The notes beneath the pieces were generated by a model. The model had not been told where the DNA came from, did not search any database, and saw nothing but the letters and a program-made list of their open reading frames with translations. DNA of 64,000 bases from Pseudomonas sp. ANT_H4 (GTDB lineage Bacteria > Pseudomonadota > Gammaproteobacteria > Pseudomonadales > Pseudomonadaceae): the NCBI RefSeq assembly GCF_008369295.1, contig NZ_VOBG01000009.1:62001-126000 (forward strand), written 5' to 3'. Shown piece after piece: positions 34,190 through 43,111 of this stretch. Positions within the stretch are counted from its first letter, which is position 1; the number at the start of each line of letters is the position of its first letter. The position numbers and the translations under genes were made by a program.

Positions 34190-35733
34190 TGCTGATCACC
34201 CATGTCCTGATGGTTAGGCATATCCATGCCGTCCATATTCTGATGATTAGGCATGTCTGTGCTGCTGGCGGGCTGATGGGTTTCCATCGGTGCAGTTTCC
34301 GGCTGTATTTGTCCTGTCTCTTTCCCGTTGGTTGTGGACGGCTGATTCGGACTGCTCACTTCCATCATTTTTGCCGTCGCTTCCTTGAGTTTGGATTCGG
34401 AATCCAATAGGAACACGCTGGACGTCACCACGATCTCACCGGCCTGTAGGCCGCTGACAATCTGCGTATTGCCAGCAACCGAAACCCCGACAGTGACTTT
34501 GCGCGGCGAGAATTGGCCAGGGGCACGCTGAATGAATACCTGCTCCTGTGTGCCTGTCCGTACGATGGCTTCGGAAGGCACCACCACAGCGTCTATCTGC
34601 TTATCCGCTTGAATATCGACATCGGCGAACATGTCCGGCTTCAGGGCAAGATTCTGATTGTCAAACTCTAGACGGACTTTGATAGTGCGCGTTTTGGCTT
34701 CTAGATAAGGGTAGATAAAGCTCACCTTGCCAGTGAAAGTGCGCCCAGGTATGCCAGCTACCTGCATCTTTGCAGTGTCGCCCTCACGCACCCATGGAAT
34801 ATCGTCCTCATAGATATCCACCAGCACCCATACTCTGGACAGATCGGCAATCATGTACAGTTCTGTTTCAGGGCTGATGCGCTCACCCTCGCGTGCACCG
34901 ATGTTCATCACGATGCCATTAAAGGGTGATTGGATATGCATACCTTTCATGACCTTACGCTGGGCTTTGATTTGATTGATCTGATGCTCTGGAACATCGA
35001 GAAGTTGCAAACGCTCCTTTGCAGAGCGCAAAAGGCTATTCGCGCCGTCCCGTACATCGGCAAAAGGACTTTTGCCTAATGTGACCACGCTGTTTAACGC
35101 AAGTAGATACTCTTCCTGTGTGGCGACCAGTTGCGGTGAATAAATCGATAGCAACATGGTGCCTTTTTTTACCGGCTCACCGACTTTGTTGATGAACAGT
35201 TTTTCGACCCATCCATCATATTTCGGATGAAGACGCGCTATCCTTTGTTCGTCATAGGTTACTCGTCCAATTGTGCGAATACTGCGCGACAACGTCTCGC
35301 GTGTGACCTCCGCGGTTCTCACGCCAATGTTCTGTACCACTGTTGGATCTATCTTTACGGTCCCTACGGGCGCGCTGTTCCCGAGATTTTCTTCCGGGTA
35401 CACGGGAACATAATCCATACCCATTTGGTCCTTAGTCGGGACGGGGGATGTAATGTTTGGGTTCATTGGGCTTCGATAGAATAGGGCTTTGCGCTCGTTG
35501 GACTGAGCGTCTTGTGCATAGACAGGAACATAATCCATGCCCATCTCATCCGTAGCCGGCAGCGGAGAAGTAATAGTAGGATTCATTGGGTTACGATAAA
35601 AAAGCACTTTGTGTTCAGCGCTGCTCGGTTGCGCTGTTGTTGCATCAGGTGTTTTATTGAAGGCCGCCCAATAACCAGCGCCACCACCGATTAACAAGGC
35701 TGCGACTGCCGTTGCGATGATGCTCTTACTCAT
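34186..35733 (-). CDS. cusB: Efflux adaptor CusB with doubled metal-binding domain
   Basis: 515 residues. A signal/anchor (IIATAVAALLIGGGAGYWAAF) precedes two copies of a small heavy-metal-binding domain, FYRNPMNPTITSPLPATDEMGMDYVPVY and FYRSPMNPNITSPVPTKDQMGMDYVPVY (about residues 45-110; quoted in part). The membrane-fusion core follows (RLHPKYDGWVEKLF, GAREGERISPETELY). The C-terminal tail is Met/His-rich with two MPNHQ repeats. It links CusA and CusC and collects Cu(I). Single-domain CusB is more usual. Confidence 0.9.
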   Translation of the reverse strand: MSKSIIATAVAALLIGGGAGYWAAFNKTPDATTAQPSSAEHKVLFYRNPMNPTITSPLPATDEMGMDYVPVYAQDAQSNERKALFYRSPMNPNITSPVPTKDQMGMDYVPVYPEENLGNSAPVGTVKIDPTVVQNIGVRTAEVTRETLSRSIRTIGRVTYDEQRIARLHPKYDGWVEKLFINKVGEPVKKGTMLLSIYSPQLVATQEEYLLALNSVVTLGKSPFADVRDGANSLLRSAKERLQLLDVPEHQINQIKAQRKVMKGMHIQSPFNGIVMNIGAREGERISPETELYMIADLSRVWVLVDIYEDDIPWVREGDTAKMQVAGIPGRTFTGKVSFIYPYLEAKTRTIKVRLEFDNQNLALKPDMFADVDIQADKQIDAVVVPSEAIVRTGTQEQVFIQRAPGQFSPRKVTVGVSVAGNTQIVSGLQAGEIVVTSSVFLLDSESKLKEATAKMMEVSSPNQPSTTNGKETGQIQPETAPMETHQPASSTDMPNHQNMDGMDMPNHQDMGDQQ

Positions 35734-37129
35734 GAGGGCTCTCCTTATAATTATTTATAGTGATACCGCGCTGCATCGACTTGGGAATAGTCGTTCCGAC
35801 AGCCGCTTCCAGCCTTGCCCATGCTTGCCAACCCGAAGTTAGTGCTTTCCAGTACTGCGTTTCATAGTTGTAGAGTGTGATTTGGGCGCGAATGAGATTT
35901 AAGAAGTCCATTTTACTGACTTGGTAAGCGGCAAGCATCGATGCGGTTGTTTGTTGTGCCTGAGGAATGATGCCGGTCTTGAATAATGACGCCTGCTCAT
36001 GACTGCCGCGGTATTCGGCCAGCGCCTGTTCAATTTCCACATCCACTTGTAAGGTGCGATCTTGCAGTTCATATTCTTCTTTAATGACCTCGACGTTCCG
36101 CTGCGCCAGTGCCCGGTCCTGCTTGGTATCTGTAAAAATAGGCAGAGTCATGCTTAACATAACGCTGGCCATATCCGCGCGCTGACTACCATCTTGGTTA
36201 ATACCGTCACGAAAGCCATAAGCTGCACCCAGCTTGAAATCTGGGTAATAATCTTTATGTGCCAACGCCACACGACTGCGCGAAGCCTCTATCGCACTGC
36301 GCTGAGCAGAAAGCACGGGGCGAGTATCCAGCGCTACCTGACGAAATGACGCAATATCTGGAATGACTGGCAGACGTTCATCGACCTGCGTTGGCAAAAT
36401 AACCTGGGACGCTGCCGGGCGATCAAGTAAGGCGTTCAGCATCGCGGCCTGTGTTTGCCGCGTTGCTCTCAAGCTGATTTCGATATCCAGCAGTTTGGAC
36501 AGTTCTACCTGTGCAAGCAAAACATCCGCCTGCAAACCTTTGCCTGTTTTATATTTGACTTCGGCAATTTTAATAAGCTGCCGCAGCAGCACCTGATTGC
36601 GCTTCACAATGGAGATGGCACGATCCAGAAAAGCTAAATTCCACCAATTTAACTGTACGTTTTTGGTTAGTACTAGACGCTTTTCGTCAACATCAAATGC
36701 TGCGGCCTTGGCGATAAAGCTAGCCGCCTGCTCACGCAGCGCTAATTTTCCGGGAAAAGGCAATTCAAAGCTGATGCCTATCTGGGTCTGCGTCATGCCC
36801 TCCTGCGAGAATGAATACGTATCAACCGGAACATTCAGTGCATTTAAAGACAGCATGGGGTCCGGTAGTGTTCCTACCTGAGAAGGTACTTCAGCTAGCG
36901 CCAGTGCTAGCGCATTGATCTTTTCTAAATTTGGGTTGCTTGCTAGGGCAACCGTCAGCGCCTGCTCGAGGGTAAGCGGCCCAGTGATCTTTGTATTTAT
37001 CTGAACTGAGCTACTGCCGTTAAGGGTCGGTAACGAGAGGTCTGCTGGCTCTGCCAGAGACACCAGCGGAAAACCGGCTACTGCAAGGCAGAGCAAAGCA
37101 GTAATTCTTGTGACGCCCGTGTTTATCAT
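35726..37129 (-). CDS. cusC: Outer-membrane efflux channel CusC
   Basis: 467 residues from ATG 37129 (AGGGG eight bases upstream; a longer frame from 37207 lacks a ribosome site). A signal peptide ends near SLAEPADL. The TolC fold is seen as two repeats of outer-membrane strands and long helices (LTLEQALTVALASNPNLEK, SRVALAHKDYYPDFKLGAAYGF, VEIEQALAEYRGSHEQ). It forms the outer exit of the Cus pump. The cusC stop overlaps the cusB start. Confidence 0.88.
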   Translation of the reverse strand: MINTGVTRITALLCLAVAGFPLVSLAEPADLSLPTLNGSSSVQINTKITGPLTLEQALTVALASNPNLEKINALALALAEVPSQVGTLPDPMLSLNALNVPVDTYSFSQEGMTQTQIGISFELPFPGKLALREQAASFIAKAAAFDVDEKRLVLTKNVQLNWWNLAFLDRAISIVKRNQVLLRQLIKIAEVKYKTGKGLQADVLLAQVELSKLLDIEISLRATRQTQAAMLNALLDRPAASQVILPTQVDERLPVIPDIASFRQVALDTRPVLSAQRSAIEASRSRVALAHKDYYPDFKLGAAYGFRDGINQDGSQRADMASVMLSMTLPIFTDTKQDRALAQRNVEVIKEEYELQDRTLQVDVEIEQALAEYRGSHEQASLFKTGIIPQAQQTTASMLAAYQVSKMDFLNLIRAQITLYNYETQYWKALTSGWQAWARLEAAVGTTIPKSMQRGITINNYKESPHE

Positions 37130-37306
37130 TACTAGCCCCTGAGTTGGAATATGTAAATACCGATTTCGCTGGTTGATACCACTTTCTGAAATAATTTCTT
37201 TGGTCATTAATGATGAACTGTAAATATGAAGCTGAAAAATATATCTCTGCAGTAAAAGTACTGCTTTATGGGAGTATGAAGGTAGTCAATCAAAAAAACA
37301 CAAAGC

Positions 37307-37320
37307 TTACAGAAATGTAA
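37307..37320. promoter_or_regulatory. Cop-box-like dyad upstream of cusC
   Basis: TTACA-GAAA-TGTAA, perfect, 178 bp before the cusC start codon. Likely site for a CusR/CopR-type regulator; none is encoded in the window. Confidence 0.6.
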
Positions 37321-37366
37321 TCTGCGTGTTAGCAGGCTGAAATAAATGATTGAGACGCGCCTTATG

Positions 37367-37380
37367 TTGATCTAGATCAA
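37367..37380. promoter_or_regulatory. Anr/FNR-like box TTGAT-CTAG-ATCAA
   Basis: Perfect consensus match between the two cop-box-like dyads. Its orientation with respect to a promoter is unclear: the TATAAT at 37393 is ten bases too close for a class II site on the plus strand. Confidence 0.6.
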
Positions 37381-37903
37381 TTTACAGGCATCTATAATGT
37401 GCTAAGTCAATCATTACCATCGCTGCGAGTGACCCATTCGAAATGGACTTCTTTGATGAAGCTAAAACAACTCCCCGCTCAAAAAACTATTAAATTGCAA
37501 GTCGATATGACATCGATGAATGCGATCGATCGGAAAGTTTCTGATTCAGGCTGGTCGTTAGCTGTACGGTTTTTAAGGTGGCGAAACACGGGTTGCACAT
37601 ATTTTGCAGTTGGTGTGACTTGAGGGACTCATGCCTAGCATTACAGAAATGAAATTATTGCTTAAGTAAGCTGTAAGGCAGTATGATTTAAAGTGAAGAC
37701 ATAGGCACGTAGTTGAATCGCCCCCGATTCCCTAGACACTTGGCTCAATAAATACCGCTTTTCAAACTCTACAGGGAATAGTGTAGGGGCCGGAAAATTG
37801 ATATGGCTTGCTGGTTAGAGCTGATACGCTGTGCGGTGCTAGATCGACTGCTTCCCGAGATGAAACTGCCATACTTAAGCTTTCTTTTGGTGAGGGTGAC
37901 GTT

Positions 37904-38095
37904 ATGGACACACCTGATAGCTGGCGAGTTGTCTGCCAAGATCCAGGAGACGGCAGCGGAGACGTTATCGTTGAGCTTCCATCCGAGCTACTTGAGAAGC
38001 TTGGTTGGACTTTGGGAGATGAACTGGCAATTGAGAAGGGGGAGGATGGCATTTCCCTAAAGCTCAAACAGCGAGCAGTGAACGCCCCCTCCTAG
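37904..38095 (+). CDS. AbrB/MazE-like DNA-binding protein
   Basis: 63 residues from ATG 37904 with GAGGG eight bases upstream. A swapped-hairpin AbrB pattern is visible: GDVIVELPSELLEKLGWTLGDELAIEKGEDGISLKLK. Such proteins are often antitoxins, but no toxin gene follows, so it is either an orphan regulator or a pair that has lost its partner. Confidence 0.7.
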   Translation: MDTPDSWRVVCQDPGDGSGDVIVELPSELLEKLGWTLGDELAIEKGEDGISLKLKQRAVNAPS

Positions 38096-38640
38096 GGCGG
38101 ACTGCTGGCTGCATCCGCTTTCGGCCTGGTGGCGGTAGTTCAGGTTATGTAATGACTCTCGCCTCTGCCCTGATAGTCGCTGCTGAAGCGAGATGAATTT
38201 TGCGTTGCATGAGTCATGTATACCGAAATTAGCCAAGTTTTCTTATTTTCATAAACTCGCTAATTTCAGTAGAGATACAGGCTGTCGCCTGCCTCCTGAA
38301 CAGCGTGTGCGAGCGCCTCTACAGCCCAGTAAGCACGCTGAAACTCGATATGGTATTTGAACACCATCTACCCCATCTCGGGCTAAATCACGGCACCTGC
38401 CAAAGTTCATTGGTCGATTCCGTTCTTTCACTATGGGCCGCTACCGACCAGGTGATCGGTCTGCCTCCAGAGGTCGGCACTGCGGGCATTGCGCCTATCT
38501 GAGTATTTGTGACAGCATCGCCCGATTAACCTCAAGAGCTTCCTGCTATCGCAATGGGACAATCAATCTCTCATAGGCGCGGGCGTAGGCTTGCCAGTGG
38601 CTGAGATGAGGCGGTAGTCTACCATTACACAAGGATAGTT
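38096..38640. other. Intergenic stretch with one dyad
   Basis: No supported gene in 545 bp. The dyad GAAATTAGC...GCTAATTTC (38225-38267) is the only clear structure. Confidence 0.5.
38225..38267. repeat. Inverted repeat, 9-bp arms
   Basis: GAAATTAGC (38225-38233) and GCTAATTTC (38259-38267) around a 25-bp AT-rich centre. It could be an operator or an old recombination site. Confidence 0.5.
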
Positions 38641-39246
38641 TTGGTTATGTCGTACATTAACTCGCCCAGCGATCAGCAAGCTGCAATCAGCGACGTCGAC
38701 GAGACGGTGCTTCGGGCAGCAGTACACAAGTGCCTAGATGAAGAGCGCGTAGGGCCGATTCATGACCTTGGTCTCAGTAACTGTGGGCCCTACGTGGCTA
38801 CCAAGCTCCATGGATTCCAACAAGCTATCGCTGAGTACAGCAAGGCCAAGGCCCATGCGAAGCGCGAACTCACTCGGCAAGATGCGCTGCATGCTGGCAG
38901 TGACCTCATTCACGCCGTGCAACAAATGAAAGGGCGGCTCGAAACTGAGCGCCAAGAGGTGGAGCTGTTCTTCATTGATGATCAGATCAGGCCGCCTTTC
39001 CATCTCAGCAAGCGGCTATCAGTGCAAGTGCCGTTCCGCTGGCGAGCGTCACCGTCTGCGGACTGGAAGCACGGGCAACTGACTTTCGTCTACGATTTTT
39101 CCCCTCAGCCCAGCTATGCCCTGCTGCTGCCCAAGCGCAAACCCAGCGCCGCCAAGATCGTGAGGGGTCTCAAAGATCGACTGTACGAAGAATGTGCAGG
39201 CGCTCTTCTCTATGAGGGAGTTCTTCCGTACGGGCGGCGACGGTGA
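38641..39246 (+). CDS. Hypothetical protein, first gene of the nuclease island
   Basis: 201 residues from TTG 38641 (AAGGA five bases upstream) or 199 from ATG 38647. I do not recognise a family. The N-terminal half is helical and charged (AIAEYSKAKAHAKRELTRQDALHAG), the C-terminal half has strands (LSVQVPFRWRAS, GQLTFVYDFSPQPSYALLLPKRKPS) and ends in basic residues. It lies 283 bp before the nuclease-TPR gene in the same direction. A partner or immunity role is possible. Confidence 0.55.
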   Translation: MVMSYINSPSDQQAAISDVDETVLRAAVHKCLDEERVGPIHDLGLSNCGPYVATKLHGFQQAIAEYSKAKAHAKRELTRQDALHAGSDLIHAVQQMKGRLETERQEVELFFIDDQIRPPFHLSKRLSVQVPFRWRASPSADWKHGQLTFVYDFSPQPSYALLLPKRKPSAAKIVRGLKDRLYEECAGALLYEGVLPYGRRR

Positions 39247-39528
39247 TGCTGTGCCTGAGGTGTTCGAGGTTAGGCCTAGCGTCTATGGCGGAGGCCTGAA
39301 TAACTTCAGCTGCAATTTTTGGCAGCCAGAGAGGTCGGCCCCATAAATTCGAGCTAGCCATCAGCCTCGATGCCGATGGCTGGTGTAAACGATCGTCCGC
39401 TCACCTGCGCAGACGTTCCCCAGCATCGTGAACCGCACACCATCACGATGACGTCGAGCCTGCGTTGACTCAAGGCCAAGGCGTTGATCGTAGCGGGGCG
39501 ATGCCATTGATCATTTCAGGAGTGGGTG

Positions 39529-42500
39529 ATGGAAAAGGAACAGTCGGCTGCCAAGATCGCTGGCCCTAAGCCGCAAGACTTCCTGCGAGCGAGACGTCCG
39601 GAGCAGTTCTCGGACTCTGTAAAGCTACAAGAATCGACCATCGACCGCTCCATGCTGGAGTACCACTTCGAGACTCTGAACAATCGAAGCCAAGAGCTTC
39701 AGTTCGAGATATTCATACGGAAGCTTTGCGAGCGAGAAATCTGCCCCAACCTGGTTCCCCAGACCGGGCCAACAGCAGGTGGCGACGGCAAAACCGACAC
39801 AGAAACTTACCCTGTCGCCAACCAGATCGCCTTCTTCTGGGGGCTAAACGAGGCCCCGGAGTCCGAGCGATGGGCATTCGGTGTCAGTACTCAGAAAGAT
39901 TGGAGGGCGAAATGCAGAAAGGATGTCGAGAGCATCATGTCGACAGGTCGTGGCTACGTCCAAATCTTCTGTGTCACCAGTCGTTTCATCAAAAACAGCT
40001 CCAGAGCAGAGCTCCAAGACGAGCTTTCCGAAAAGTATGACGTCAAGGTCACTATCCTCGATCGAACATGGCTGCTTGATAAAACGCTGCAGCCCAAGAA
40101 TCAGCACCTTGCTATTGATCACCTAGGACTTACAGGCAGCATTGAGAGCAAAATTCAGATCGGCCCATTCGACGCTGACAAGCAGATCCAACTAGCAGAG
40201 ATCGAACGCCAGATCGACCAAGTTGAAGATCCAGGCCGTTTGACCATCTCCCAGGTCGACCTCTACACCAAGCGTGCCATCATGTACAAAGAGCTTGAGC
40301 GGGATGCCACTGCTGTACAGCATCAGTTCGATATCGCCGTACGGACAGCGAAAAAATTTGGCACCCCGAGACAGCATTTTGATGCCCTTTATCAGCTGAC
40401 ATGGGCCGCGTACTGGTGGCTGGGAAATGCCGAACTCTTTGAGGAAACCTTTGAGAAGGCACTTGGCGTGGCCCAAGAGACCGACAACGTTGAGGTATGG
40501 GAGAAAGTCGTAACGTTGTTCAATCTAGTGGTCACCACTCATCGAGACGGCAAGTGCACCCTCGATGTGGTTTCCCTGGAGGCTACCATTCGAGAGAAGT
40601 TGAACTCGATAGCCGAAGACGCGGATATGATTAGCGGCGCATTGCAAGCCAAGACTTCTTTGGCGCTTTTAGACCTGTTGACGGCTGAAAGTGAGGATCA
40701 AGTCAACACTACCTTTAACACCCTGAGCACTATAGTCGACAGCGCCCATAAGCTGATTGGTTATCCTATGGCTGGCCTCGTCAATTTGTTGGAAGCTCTC
40801 GATATGGCCTTTGGAGATCTCAAGGCCTACGAGGATCTGATGGATAAGGTCATTGACGATGCCGGTGCACGGGAAAACAGCCGGATAAAGGCAGATAAGT
40901 ACCTGAGGCGCGGAGCGCTGAGCAGCGACAAAAAGGATTACTACAGGGCGATCAAGTGCTTCGGATTGTCCCTCTATGGGCTGTATAGCAGTGAAAGCAA
41001 GGGGGAAATGTTCTCTGCCCTTTATATGCTGTCCCATGCGTACGAGAAACAGGGGCTGCTCTGGGCTGCGCGAGGAGCAGCTATGATGGCAGCTTACCTT
41101 GTTACCGCTGATGCGTTGAAGGAACAAAGAAGCAGTGACAAGCAAGCCGCTATTTACCAACGACTCATGTGGATTGAAGGTCAGCTAGGTCGCTTGGGCC
41201 AGTCGCTGACTTGGTATCACCTGGCTCACCTCATCTCGCCAATGCTGGATGAAAAGCTTTGGACAGATAGTCAAAAGATCAATTATGAATGTTTGATTGG
41301 TAAGCTATTTCTCAATGCCGATTTTTCAGATATTGAGAGACTGGCGTGGCTGCCGGATAAATTGAATCAAATGGATCTAGGGCTCAGTGCTGACGCGCTA
41401 TTGGTTTGCTTGGGCCATGAAGATAAAGCGGGGCCTGAGGGTGAGCCAATTGACCTTCAATTTATGAACATGTGGCGCAGCATTGATATGGGAGCCCCGG
41501 TGGCTCCGCTCGACCTCTATCTAGACCGCTGGACGACCATAAGCTCCTACATTCTGGGTTGTAAGGTATCTATTTCCTTCCCAGTGAAGTCCCCCTGCAT
41601 TGAGCTGGCGCAGCAATTGCTGGCTGTACTGGAAAGCTTCTGCGCACCGATGATGTCAGACCATGCAGCGGCTACATTGCCTGCCGTGAATATTGATATC
41701 TCATTGGAAGATGAGGATGACTTCATGCTCCAGCACAGATTCGATACCGCTGCACAGGTGACTTCTGCTGAGATCCTCTGCTCGCCATTCAGTGTCGCGA
41801 ATTTAACTGATGAGCAAAGAAGTTCGATCCAGCAATTTTATAGTGAATTCTGTCTTCACTTTGTCTCCATTATTTGCCCGCAAATTGGCTGGTCGAAACT
41901 GGAGGAAATGCTTCGAGACGATAAAGCCCTAGAGCGCGCAGTTATCTTTAATTGCAATATAGGCTTAGACGGCTATTTCATGGGGCGTGGTGCTGTTCCA
42001 GGGATTGCGTCTCATCAGGATGCGTCCCTCGAATTGCACAAGCCAACTCGGCGCGTGACTTGGTTTGAATATAACAACATTGAACCTATGGATTGGCGCC
42101 CTAAATCGAATGTGCGCGAGGAGCGTCCAAAACATCCGTTTCAGTTTTCAACAATAAAACATAGAGAGCTTAAAGTCGTTTCTCTCATTCAGGCGAGTCT
42201 GTGGGATCAAGCCGGCTGGAAGGGCTTAGGCTTTCAAACATGCGAAGGGGAAATTCCTTTGTTGATATTTGGCTTCGAGCACCTCGCTGTTGGGACTAAA
42301 ATATTCGAGAATATCGCAATAACTATCGGGGATAAGGATCCCAGTAACACTTTGCGCATCGCATTGATACTCGCTATTAGCAGGCAGAATCCTGCGCATT
42401 ATCGTGTGGCTGTTACAAGCAATATGGATCGGTCTGATGATGGGGTTTCGAAAGTCCAAACGGCTCTTTCTAGAATTCATACTATGATGCCAAACTCTTC

Positions 42501-42756
42501 TGTAAATATTGACAGATTTTTGAAAGATTACGAGGTGCACAAAAAGTGTCATGTTGCTACGGTGAATGCAGAAGGGAAGATGGTTAACCATTTATTAACT
42601 TCTGGGGTTGTTGTCATGCATGCCTGGGAGATCGGTGAAAACGACCAGGAGATTTCGGCTATCAAGCCTAACGACGATATCCTTATTCCGGTAGGCATGG
42701 AAAATCCTCCAATCAGCCGTGCGTTGGCGAAGATTCGTTCATTTGAAGCCAGATAA
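39529..42756 (+). CDS. Large nuclease-TPR protein, candidate defence effector
   Basis: 1,075 residues from ATG 39529 (AGGAG six bases upstream). Residues ~50-150 look like an Mrr-type PD-(D/E)xK nuclease: LQFEIFIRKLCE (Glu near 60), GGDGKTD (Asp 86/90), then GVSTQKDW, a Q-x-K variant of the E-x-K pair. Residues ~220-610 are helical repeats of TPR type (for example AIMYKELERDATAVQHQFDIAV and HAYEKQGLLWAARGAAMMAA). Residues ~640-1075 form a mixed alpha/beta region of unknown family. A nuclease head, repeat sensor and unique C-terminal domain is a common plan for anti-phage proteins. No described system is recognised; function is inferred. Confidence 0.6.
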   Translation: MEKEQSAAKIAGPKPQDFLRARRPEQFSDSVKLQESTIDRSMLEYHFETLNNRSQELQFEIFIRKLCEREICPNLVPQTGPTAGGDGKTDTETYPVANQIAFFWGLNEAPESERWAFGVSTQKDWRAKCRKDVESIMSTGRGYVQIFCVTSRFIKNSSRAELQDELSEKYDVKVTILDRTWLLDKTLQPKNQHLAIDHLGLTGSIESKIQIGPFDADKQIQLAEIERQIDQVEDPGRLTISQVDLYTKRAIMYKELERDATAVQHQFDIAVRTAKKFGTPRQHFDALYQLTWAAYWWLGNAELFEETFEKALGVAQETDNVEVWEKVVTLFNLVVTTHRDGKCTLDVVSLEATIREKLNSIAEDADMISGALQAKTSLALLDLLTAESEDQVNTTFNTLSTIVDSAHKLIGYPMAGLVNLLEALDMAFGDLKAYEDLMDKVIDDAGARENSRIKADKYLRRGALSSDKKDYYRAIKCFGLSLYGLYSSESKGEMFSALYMLSHAYEKQGLLWAARGAAMMAAYLVTADALKEQRSSDKQAAIYQRLMWIEGQLGRLGQSLTWYHLAHLISPMLDEKLWTDSQKINYECLIGKLFLNADFSDIERLAWLPDKLNQMDLGLSADALLVCLGHEDKAGPEGEPIDLQFMNMWRSIDMGAPVAPLDLYLDRWTTISSYILGCKVSISFPVKSPCIELAQQLLAVLESFCAPMMSDHAAATLPAVNIDISLEDEDDFMLQHRFDTAAQVTSAEILCSPFSVANLTDEQRSSIQQFYSEFCLHFVSIICPQIGWSKLEEMLRDDKALERAVIFNCNIGLDGYFMGRGAVPGIASHQDASLELHKPTRRVTWFEYNNIEPMDWRPKSNVREERPKHPFQFSTIKHRELKVVSLIQASLWDQAGWKGLGFQTCEGEIPLLIFGFEHLAVGTKIFENIAITIGDKDPSNTLRIALILAISRQNPAHYRVAVTSNMDRSDDGVSKVQTALSRIHTMMPNSSVNIDRFLKDYEVHKKCHVATVNAEGKMVNHLLTSGVVVMHAWEIGENDQEISAIKPNDDILIPVGMENPPISRALAKIRSFEAR

Positions 42757-43111
42757 GGGTTGGTCACCTGCCCCAGGCGTCCCATCAACGGCGCCTGGGG
42801 AGCTTTGTGCATTTGCGACGAACGACGCATTCGGCTGCAGTCAGATTGGTCCGAGCATCCGCTTCTGGCTGAAAAGCGGCCAGCTGTTATGAGGGCTGAC
42901 GGTGCTGATCACGTTGGCGAGGCTGTATCTGCGCCCGGTCGTAATTTAAGTATGCTGCAGAGTCTGACATGCAGCTTGCCTTGGACTTCTCTGATGCCAC
43001 TATTGCGCTGTGGTTGTGTAATCGTCGCGCCTGTCATAACGGCAGCCTCTCGGATGCAAAGATATTCTTGATTCCACAGCAGATTTTAGGCTAAGGATAG
43101 ATGAGGTATTG
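42757..43111. other. Intergenic stretch with hairpin
   Basis: A hairpin (42771-42800; 9-bp stem CCCCAGGCG/CGCCTGGGG, 12-base loop) follows the nuclease-TPR gene by 15 bp and may end its transcript, though the T-run is weak. I see no gene in the remaining ~310 bp. Confidence 0.5.

Larger units (their letters stand above)
37130..37903. promoter_or_regulatory. Regulatory intergenic region upstream of cusCBA
   Basis: Between cusC (minus) and the AbrB-like gene (plus) lie two cop-box-like dyads (37307-37320 perfect; 37641-37654 with TGAAA in the right arm), an Anr-type box (37367-37380) and a TATAAT at 37393-37398. The sequence around the second dyad, including GCTTAAG and TGTAAGG, resembles that around 22704, so it may be the relic of another copper-gene promoter. 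A 55-codon frame at 37456 has no ribosome site and is not called. Confidence 0.6.

Noticed and set aside
37456-37623. 55-codon frame downstream of the Anr box
   Set aside because: No ribosome site, no recognisable family, and it lies in a regulatory region.
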